Source of the DNA: Candidatus Gastranaerophilales bacterium
GTDB taxonomy: Bacteria; Cyanobacteriota; Vampirovibrionia; Gastranaerophilales; Gastranaerophilaceae
Reading direction: 5' to 3'
Assembly: GCA_900552525.1 (NCBI GenBank)
Contig: UNSK01000027.1
Location: 1-28,668 of the forward strand
DNA length: 28,668 nucleotides
The notes beneath the pieces are model-generated. The model was not told where the DNA came from. It worked only from the letters and a program-made list of their open reading frames with translations, and made no database searches. Numbering within the stretch: position 1 is the stretch's first letter; each line of letters opens with the position of its first letter. Positions 22,601-28,668 of the stretch are shown here, piece after piece. The translations under genes and the position numbers were made by a program.

Positions 22601-25600
22601 ATATTTTCTTGCGTCACCGACTTCCTTAGCCTTTTCTATAGCAGCTTTTGTTCTTGATTTTTTTACTTTTTGAGTTTGTGTTTCAAGTTTTATAACCGGA
22701 ACATTATACACATTTTCTCTGGTCTTTTCGTATCTCTTCTTTGGTTCAATACCAAGCGGCTTACTTTCCTCTGATTTCCTTGATGAAGAATTATCGCCGT
22801 ATAAGTCCTCTGTATCTTTTTCAAACTCTTTTATAAGGTCAGATACAGATCTGCTGTTTAACCGTTCATTTTCGTATTCTTCCTGATATTCTATGAGCTT
22901 CTTTTTCCCATATTCCTCAAGCTGCTTTATTTGTTCCTGAACTTTCTCAATTTCGGAATTTATCGCAGCTTCTGAATCCTTGCCCTCAAAATCAAGCTCA
23001 AGGCGTTTGATTTTTTCCTGCGTTCTGTTCAAAGAATATTTATATTCTGCTAACTCTTTCTTGTATCTTTTTACGCGGTCAGCTTGATATTCATAATTCC
23101 ACTTATTGAATTCTGGGTCTATGTTTTTAAGTTCTTTTTGTGCAGCTTCTAAGTCCTGAGTTCTTCTTTCTATCATTCTTTTGTTTTCAGAAAGGCTGTT
23201 TGAATAGGATATAGAGGTATCCAATCGCCCTTGAAGCTCCTTGACCTTTGCTTCCAGTTTTTGCTGTTCAACCTTGACAAACATACGGACTTTTTTATCA
23301 GGGTTGGAAATCATATTTATTTTTTCCTCAGCTGTATTGAGTTCTGATGTATCAATATACTCTTTTGTTTCGTCCATAATATTATTGATACGGTCAGTTT
23401 TTTCATTCAGCTTTTGGAACATAAAACTGTCAGAAGAATTTTTTAAAAGAGGTACAACAACCCTTATTTTTGAATAACGGTTTCCTCTTCTCCATATTCT
23501 GCCTACAATCTGCATATAGTCAGTCGGATTCCAATCCATATACGGAACATAAAGAACTGATGAATTTTTGTTCAAATTCATACCTTCTTTTATCTTATTT
23601 GTTCCGATAACAAGCTTTATTTTTCCGTTTTCGTCATTAAATGAATCTGTAATTTGCGGAATTTTATCATCAGATACACTGGAATCAATAATCGCCACTT
23701 CATCAGCTTTGAATATACCTTTATTAACAAAATACTGCTTTAGTTTTGGCAGGAACTTGACACCAAGCGGCATATATATCAATTGTGAAGTTTTCGGGTC
23801 TTTCTTTTTCATTGATTCTACGGCTTTTGCAATATAATCAATTTTCGGAGAATTCTTGACAAAATCTTCAGGTGACACATCAAAATTATCACTTGCAATA
23901 TCCGGTGATAATGTTGCTTTTCTTGACTGATTTATCGCTTTTAATATTGCTCCGTCATTCTTGTTACCGGTTACGGCTTCCGCTTCCGCCTCTGCAATCA
24001 AATCTAACTGCGATTGGCTCGGCTCAAGTACAACGCGTTTCGTTGTTTTATCCGGTCTTTGCACTCCGGCATCTTCCGCACTTCTTATGAGCATGACTGA
24101 TTTAATCAATTCTCTTAATGAGCTTGCGTTCTTGAATCCGGTAACTACCTGTTTGTATTCAACTTCATTACGGCTGTTTACTATCCAATCAGAGCTTATA
24201 TCGGCATAGTTTTCCATAAACTGGTAAACATTATATAACCCCATTTTATCGAGTTTATCTTTGCCGATAAATGAAGTCATATTGAATACTTCCAGCGGAC
24301 TGTTATTGAATGGAGTAGCCGTAAGCATAAATACATTTCTGTTGTTATTATTATTCAGTATATACTGTGACAACAAAAACATCCTTGCGGCACGCGCAGA
24401 TGTGCTACCGCCGGAAATGTTTACATAAGTATTTCCTTCTTGCCCGTCGGCTTTTGCATCAGCAAACAGATTTTTAAAGTTATGCGCCTCATCAACCGTA
24501 ATATGGTCAAAGCCTAAATCCTGAATATTATGGAGCTTTTTATTCCCTTTTTCGGCCAATCCGAGAAGCTGCTCCGCACGTTCTTTTGCTTTTTCGGTAC
24601 CGCGTTTTGTGCTTTCTCTGTTGAAATCATTTTGAACCTCATAAATTGTATTTATAAGCTCATTTGCGGAATTTTCGCCGTACCAAATATTCCCTAATGC
24701 TTCATAAGTTGCAACAGTAACACTATTCACTGAAACTTCACCGTCGAATTTACTCATATTATCGACATCATTTATTTTCAGGTTCGGGAAAGTTTCTTTA
24801 AATTCTCTTATCCAGTTATCTTTTACCTGTTTAGGTACTAAAATAAGCGGTTTTTTACATCTGCCCATCTGCATATTCTGAACAGTAGAAATAATGCCGG
24901 ATAGAGTTTTACCGACTCCAACCTCAAATCCCAGCAAGCCCACGCCTTTATTAGTTAAGAAATTTATACCTTCAACCTGAACATTTTGGAGTGCAAGAGG
25001 TTCACCATAAAACTCTGAATTAAGCCCCTTGATTAAAAGTGGCATATTTTTATAATCGGGGTTGTAAACTGCGTTAAAATTTCTGTTCCAAGAATCTTCC
25101 AATTTGTCGCGCTGTTCCTGCGTTAATTCATTTCTTACAAAATCGTTGAAAGTTTTGTCTACTGTGTTTTTCAGTTTCGTCAGGTATTCAGCGCGCTGCA
25201 TATCACGCTCTTTTTTCTTTTCAGTTTCAGAGAGTGTATAGCTTGAGTAATGATAATCAATATTTATCTTTGCACCGTCAAGGAATTTTCTTATATCCCA
25301 TACTGAAACCCCATTCCTTTCGGAATTTGTCAGATTTGTAACATAATCCTCATATTTTTTGTCAAGCGTTACGGCTCTTAAAACTGTCCTATCTTCGCCT
25401 GAATAATAACTGTGTTCGGTTACTTCTTCCTGTCCAACGACAAGTTCTCTGATAAAATCAGATGTCGGATTAAAAGATATTTGTTTTACAGTTTTCTTTT
25501 CCGGAAGAACTTTATTTAATTTTTTACGCTGGATTTCTTTCTGTTCTTCTGATATATCTTCGTATTCAAGTGCATCGAGTTTCTCGTAAATATCCCCCTG

Positions 25601-28600
25601 AAGGTAATTAAAATCGTTGTACAACTCTCCGTCATACATATTAACCTTTTCGCTAGGAGAGTACTTGTCTTTTGGCAGCGTACCGTCAACCCGTGTATCA
25701 TTAAAAAGTTTTAAATCTTCATCCGATACTGTATTTTCCGGTACATATTCTTTATACTCAATATTGCCTTTATTTTGAACTGTCAAGTTTTTCTTACCAG
25801 TTGTACGGGATTTCCGAGCAACTGTTTTTTTAACTCCGGTTTTCAATTCTCCGGTATTTCCGGATAGCTGCGTTGTTTCTTTAATATCTTTCACAGATGT
25901 GTCTATACTATCAACGGCATTTTTATCGCCCTTGACATATTTTTCCATTTTACCGCCAAAACGGCTTTTTCTTTCCTGAACTTCACCGAGTATTTTTTCA
26001 GGATGCGCCGCAAACCACTTTCCTAGATTTATATTTGTTTCAGCTTTTCCGGAAGTTTTCCTCAGTACAATAATATCTGTACCGATTGATGTTGTATCGA
26101 AAGTATTTTCAGGCAACCTGTATGCATCAAGCAACTGGCATTTTTTACCTATTTCCTGTTTTCCGGAAGTAATTGCACCGTCAAGGAATGAACTCGGCAC
26201 AATAAATGTCATAACCCCGTTTTCCTTTAGGCTGTCAAGACCGCGGTTTATGAAATATGCTTCAAGCCGCGAAAACTTTTTACCTTCTCCCAAGCCTTTA
26301 TATCTGCCGGAATATGCCCCGTAAGGTGGATTACCTATAACAATATCGTATTCACCTTTTACAGATTTTATCGGAGTATTATTTTCTTTATTTATAAATC
26401 TCTCTTGAAACTCGCCGGTTTCAACATTTGTATCAGGATACAAAATTTTTGTAATCCTTGCACTAACCGGATTCATTTCAACTGCGTCAAAAGTTACATT
26501 TTTCGGAGCATGTTCTATAAATCTTCCCACACCGACAGACGGTTCTAAAACTTTAGCACCGTTTGTATTAACATATTGAGAGGTAATATCCCACATCTTT
26601 TTAACAATATTTTCGGGAGTATAGTATTCTGACAGCAGCCCTTTACCCTCTGCCCCTTGCTTTTCAAGACCGCCTGCACCGGCATATTTTTTTAACCAGT
26701 TTTTAATTGCTTGCGGCATTCTTACACTTCCGGCATAAATCCTATATTCGCCGTCATTAATAAATTTTTCTATAGCTTGATTTAACTCATGCTGATTTGA
26801 ATACTCTTTATTAATAATTTCAGCGTGTTTTGAACTTATACCTCGTCCGTCAGAAGATGCGTTGTCCTCTCGTCTGTTTTCATCAGAAGTTCGCTCATCT
26901 GTGGATTTTTCCGGTGAAACTCTTCCGCTTGTTTCTTCATTTGTAACCGTTGTTTCTGGTATTGAGGGTCTGTTTGTATCAACTTTCTCAACCACATGTC
27001 CATTTGAAGTACCTCCATTATTTTGCACATTATTATTTTCTTTATATATTCTGTGAGCATCAAGTAAATTTCTTAATTTCTGAGCAGCTTCAACAGTTTC
27101 AGGATTTCCCCTAAGTTTTAAATAATGAAGAGCAGCAGCGTTAGATTCATCTAATGTTGCTGTATGATTCTTTAGTTTGTCAATTATAGAAGTATCAAAA
27201 CCGGTTTTAGCGGATGTATCAACCTGCTGTGATTTTTTTGTCTTTCTCGCTACTTTTTTCTTCTGTTTTATCTTTACTCCCTCAGGTAAACTTGCACTTT
27301 GCGCCCAATTATCAAGAGAGTTTATTGCTTCAATAACCGAACCTCTGTTTTCTGGAGAAATATCATATATATTTATTTTGTTTCGCAATTCTCGTATTTC
27401 TTTTTGTCCAAAATTCTCGTAAAATTCTCCTTTATTTAGTTTTTTTTCAAGCGACTTCTTGACATTTTCAATTTCTTTAAGATGTGAATTTACTATTTGT
27501 TTTTCTGACATATTTGGAGCGAGTTCTTGAAGTTTTGTCGGTACTTGCGCCTTTTGTTTAATTTGTTCAGAAGCTGTAAGCTCTTGTTTTGCAGAAATAT
27601 TAGGGGCAAGTTCTTTTATTTTTTCAATAGCTCTTGTTTTTGCAGCAGCTTTACGCTCTACTTTTTCAGTAGTTTTAGGTTTTTCTAATACTGCTGTTGC
27701 GCTTTCTGCTGGAGCAGCCTGCTGTATTTCATTGGCTGCCTGTTGTACTGTAGTATTGTCTACGATACTACTAACTCCGTCTTGAGTGAGGTTGCTTAAT
27801 GTTTCTCCCTCTTTGATAAGGTTCGGCATACCTGTATTCTCTACGGAAGTATCCATAGAATTATTGATTATTGTTTCAGGAGATTGTGCCAATTTTGCTG
27901 CTGCTTTTGTCCTTGCTTTCTCTGCTATATTCGGCGCAATAGCTTCTATGTTTTGATTATTAGAAAAAACTCCTTCACGGCTCAATTGATGTAATACATC
28001 CGCTGCTGTCGGTTGATTTACAATGCCGTTGACCGCATTTGCAGCGTTATTTAAGGTATCAGCAGCAGAATCATATAAGACTTTTCCCCCGTCTATGAGT
28101 TTAGCAGATACATTTTGTAACGCCTCTGTCGGTGCTTGCGGTAACTGCGTATCAATAGGCTGAGATATAGCAGTAGCACCGGCACCTAAGATACCGCCTG
28201 TCAATGCACCCATTCCGACAGCTTCGCCAAGTCTTGAAAGATTATCACCCAGATTTATACCGAGTAATTTTTCAGCTCCGATAGATACGCCTTCCTGCAT
28301 ACCTTCTGTAATGCCTTCTGTAAGAGTTTGCTCTCCTGCGCTTTTTAATATTCCTTTTACACCCTTTGTTGCAGCACCTTGCGGAAATAACTTACCAAAC
28401 AATAATCGGTCTGATACGGTTTCAAGAGCCGTATTAATTCCTTTTTCTGCTATTGCTGTGTTTTGGATTGCTTTTAGTTCATCTGCATTAGGCAATCTTC
28501 CATAAACATTTTGAAAAGCCTGTATTTTATCAAGATACTGTCCTTCCTGTGCAAGATTAGGAATACCTGTGCCTATAGTTGTAGCTATACCCGTTCCGAC

Positions 28601-28668
28601 TTTTCCCAGACCTGCTGCTTTTGCGGCGGGTTCTTCTGCGGCCCCCCCCCCCGCCGGCCGAAAAAATC
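19634..28668 (-). CDS. Giant polyvalent phage protein: methylase, SNF2-type helicase, metallopeptidase-like (5' end beyond the right edge)
   Basis: At least 3,000 codons are open from the right edge; TTG 28495 is an internal codon, because the frame continues upstream. In order there is a Gly/Ala-rich hydrophobic segment (about 28,150-28,230), a disordered helical region, and an N6-adenine methylase starting LSEYYTPENIV with VLEPSVGVGRF and catalytic NPPY (26319-26333). A SNF2-like helicase follows, with GVGKT (24905-24922), DEAH near 24,490 and QIVGRIWRRGNR near 23,500, then a coiled coil (about 23,270-22,830). Next come an HEVGH zinc-peptidase-type motif (21668-21682) and a long helical C-terminus with GGLVWENLG and SPDWLISSTRQ. 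Such proteins resemble phage P1 DarB and other large polyvalent proteins that are packaged and injected to protect incoming DNA from restriction. The role here is inferred. Confidence 0.9.
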   Translation of the reverse strand, partial: FFRPAGGGAAEEPAAKAAGLGKVGTGIATTIGTGIPNLAQEGQYLDKIQAFQNVYGRLPNADELKAIQNTAIAEKGINTALETVSDRLLFGKLFPQGAATKGVKGILKSAGEQTLTEGITEGMQEGVSIGAEKLLGINLGDNLSRLGEAVGMGALTGGILGAGATAISQPIDTQLPQAPTEALQNVSAKLIDGGKVLYDSAADTLNNAANAVNGIVNQPTAADVLHQLSREGVFSNNQNIEAIAPNIAEKARTKAAAKLAQSPETIINNSMDTSVENTGMPNLIKEGETLSNLTQDGVSSIVDNTTVQQAANEIQQAAPAESATAVLEKPKTTEKVERKAAAKTRAIEKIKELAPNISAKQELTASEQIKQKAQVPTKLQELAPNMSEKQIVNSHLKEIENVKKSLEKKLNKGEFYENFGQKEIRELRNKINIYDISPENRGSVIEAINSLDNWAQSASLPEGVKIKQKKKVARKTKKSQQVDTSAKTGFDTSIIDKLKNHTATLDESNAAALHYLKLRGNPETVEAAQKLRNLLDAHRIYKENNNVQNNGGTSNGHVVEKVDTNRPSIPETTVTNEETSGRVSPEKSTDERTSDENRREDNASSDGRGISSKHAEIINKEYSNQHELNQAIEKFINDGEYRIYAGSVRMPQAIKNWLKKYAGAGGLEKQGAEGKGLLSEYYTPENIVKKMWDITSQYVNTNGAKVLEPSVGVGRFIEHAPKNVTFDAVEMNPVSARITKILYPDTNVETGEFQERFINKENNTPIKSVKGEYDIVIGNPPYGAYSGRYKGLGEGKKFSRLEAYFINRGLDSLKENGVMTFIVPSSFLDGAITSGKQEIGKKCQLLDAYRLPENTFDTTSIGTDIIVLRKTSGKAETNINLGKWFAAHPEKILGEVQERKSRFGGKMEKYVKGDKNAVDSIDTSVKDIKETTQLSGNTGELKTGVKKTVARKSRTTGKKNLTVQNKGNIEYKEYVPENTVSDEDLKLFNDTRVDGTLPKDKYSPSEKVNMYDGELYNDFNYLQGDIYEKLDALEYEDISEEQKEIQRKKLNKVLPEKKTVKQISFNPTSDFIRELVVGQEEVTEHSYYSGEDRTVLRAVTLDKKYEDYVTNLTNSERNGVSVWDIRKFLDGAKINIDYHYSSYTLSETEKKKERDMQRAEYLTKLKNTVDKTFNDFVRNELTQEQRDKLEDSWNRNFNAVYNPDYKNMPLLIKGLNSEFYGEPLALQNVQVEGINFLTNKGVGLLGFEVGVGKTLSGIISTVQNMQMGRCKKPLILVPKQVKDNWIREFKETFPNLKINDVDNMSKFDGEVSVNSVTVATYEALGNIWYGENSANELINTIYEVQNDFNRESTKRGTEKAKERAEQLLGLAEKGNKKLHNIQDLGFDHITVDEAHNFKNLFADAKADGQEGNTYVNISGGSTSARAARMFLLSQYILNNNNNRNVFMLTATPFNNSPLEVFNMTSFIGKDKLDKMGLYNVYQFMENYADISSDWIVNSRNEVEYKQVVTGFKNASSLRELIKSVMLIRSAEDAGVQRPDKTTKRVVLEPSQSQLDLIAEAEAEAVTGNKNDGAILKAINQSRKATLSPDIASDNFDVSPEDFVKNSPKIDYIAKAVESMKKKDPKTSQLIYMPLGVKFLPKLKQYFVNKGIFKADEVAIIDSSVSDDKIPQITDSFNDENGKIKLVIGTNKIKEGMNLNKNSSVLYVPYMDWNPTDYMQIVGRIWRRGNRYSKIRVVVPLLKNSSDSFMFQKLNEKTDRINNIMDETKEYIDTSELNTAEEKINMISNPDKKVRMFVKVEQQKLEAKVKELQGRLDTSISYSNSLSENKRMIERRTQDLEAAQKELKNIDPEFNKWNYEYQADRVKRYKKELAEYKYSLNRTQEKIKRLELDFEGKDSEAAINSEIEKVQEQIKQLEEYGKKKLIEYQEEYENERLNSRSVSDLIKEFEKDTEDLYGDNSSSRKSEESKPLGIEPKKRYEKTRENVYNVPVIKLETQTQKVKKSRTKAAIEKAKEVGDARKYNTILKKGIARWHAEINARRYDADKSLNSFINHTRSIAKQIGVNDKNLREIMPFLRERTELPESLNRPELVKVWERVHSEKGLAERITKLADDLAAKFEHFYTEYKAVQASGDFEVNEGGIENYVPHIWDIANKKQKSLLTSHFATKSRFAKERTIDTWYKGINGIQAENGEIIKFTPQTLDYAELFKIQSDNLIKATVDKTLADSVKSMKAENGANLVLPASQAPSDWVEINNSALNKVVVRPVTTKYGEKIAPDLQNKLAEIGIAVGRRLSKYKGNGMPNSLGKYVKNQPPEIRLQRWFSTKTLAHEVGHAMDETLGLQKDNFVTRHRDELIELNRERIEAFAKQGEKTYAERDSELIAELFGVMFNDYENAIKYAPAATSEVVARMTANDKLKSLLPENFDWAEAKHVLEEKVIEFDKIPVKVHPDIASTLKTVFENKKEYLDILGFKPGQKLDNINAIAKMFNFSLSGFHGWALSESYLGNVGISGLKQTLNFKKIYDSVKNNDYDIYKKDEAARQAIKYGLQIGATLDVQRGVAENLINNTGKWIEENIPAVGKPFSLPVKTVGKATELNNKVLWDVIHNNYKLTTYELLVQNEAENGTLTDDKRREIAQWVNDSFGGLVWENLGIAPSAKKTLSRFLMSPDWLISSTRQFFAMFSSKKLHKKMNELAERSDFWQRVKDTTQFFGINSITDNIEASGTRGRIARRFWLRAAIQNLLYMNILNAIFRAWDRDKHPELYPKKMTAWDYSIWGNALATESAFNRLMPTVFAGRNSDGTERHVRFGKQFREVPEMAEDPIKKIGNKFSPMFQYGATIFTGRSMGGFENKEIAEAKGWKRVGVATKQLGETFLPFSVSSAINKKQDYSPFDLVATTSKGMSKYKAGEEFKKAYERGNNAQTITDIEKSMKRNGFSQKDIKTVENRAKGQYLKQFKDSYKQALESGDTAKIKKITENMKKKNVSPIDMTKIYTKALSEYYKSMGVGNGNY

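Larger units (their letters stand above)
13300..28668 (-). mobile_element. Prophage (partial; late, packaging, lysis and diversity-generating modules)
   Basis: All genes from 13479 to the right edge lie on the minus strand, tightly spaced. They include terminase large subunit, M15 endolysin, a tail-fibre-like protein, a DGR and a giant polyvalent protein. The left boundary is placed in the gene-free junction and is approximate. No integrase, portal, capsid or tail tube gene is in the window; they must lie further right. The open frames and intact motifs give no sign of decay. Confidence 0.85.

Noticed and set aside
28642..28652. Second 11-C homopolymer as a phase-variable site in the giant gene
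   Set aside because: It lies at the window edge next to unusually GC-rich sequence and is more likely a contig-end artefact; it also warns about the 2416-2426 tract.

Overview
The window is low-GC bacterial chromosome using the standard code. It is a mosaic of housekeeping genes, a few flagellum-linked genes and a prophage. The best guess for the host is a gut lineage of non-photosynthetic cyanobacteria (Gastranaerophilales/'Melainabacteria'). The support is indirect: low GC, a rpmI-rplT pair without infC upstream, a flavin reductase-rubredoxin fusion, a flagellin with matching sigma-28 promoters, and a pair of lineage-type AAA proteins. No sequence search was possible, so the taxonomy is inference.

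Left part (1-13,090, chromosomal). A minus-strand flagellin-like gene runs off the left edge; its N-terminal flagellin domain is followed by long RTX-type glycine/aspartate repeats. Divergent from it is a small helical protein behind an almost perfect sigma-28 (FliA) promoter. Next come rpmI-rplT (minus), a flavin reductase-rubredoxin fusion coupled to a family-4 uracil-DNA glycosylase, and tmRNA (ssrA), whose first 25 bases are duplicated 161 bp upstream around a GC-rich, structured insert. These are followed by a small unknown gene, an EamA transporter with 3-methyladenine DNA glycosylase I, and aspS with a 19-bp-stem terminator. Then comes an unknown 330-aa protein behind a perfect 16/16 sigma-28 promoter, and two tandem membrane-anchored AAA ATPases.

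Right part (about 13.3 kb to the right edge, prophage, all genes on the minus strand). In transcription order there is a giant polyvalent protein of at least 3,000 aa (N6-adenine methylase, SNF2-type helicase, coiled coil, HEVGH metallopeptidase-like motif, and a helical C-terminus). It is followed by five small proteins and a tail-fibre-like variable protein. Then come a template repeat, a reverse transcriptase, the terminase large subunit and an M15 endolysin, closed by a terminator.

The main system is a diversity-generating retroelement (DGR). The 111-bp template repeat (16749-16859) and variable repeat (16995-17105, the 3' end of the variable-protein gene) differ at 12 positions. Eleven of these are adenines of the coding-strand template, and the twelfth is synonymous. 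Seven AAY codons plus one GAT and one CAC codon in the template mark nine diversified residues. The reverse transcriptase carries the DGR hallmark IGNxxSQ, has YCDD, and has an additional C-terminal domain of about 100 aa; no Avd gene is recognisable. The element would retarget the phage tail tip. A second theme is flagellar: a flagellin-RTX fusion with a poly-G tract in its presumed promoter, and two uncharacterised genes that FliA promoters place in the late flagellar regulon.
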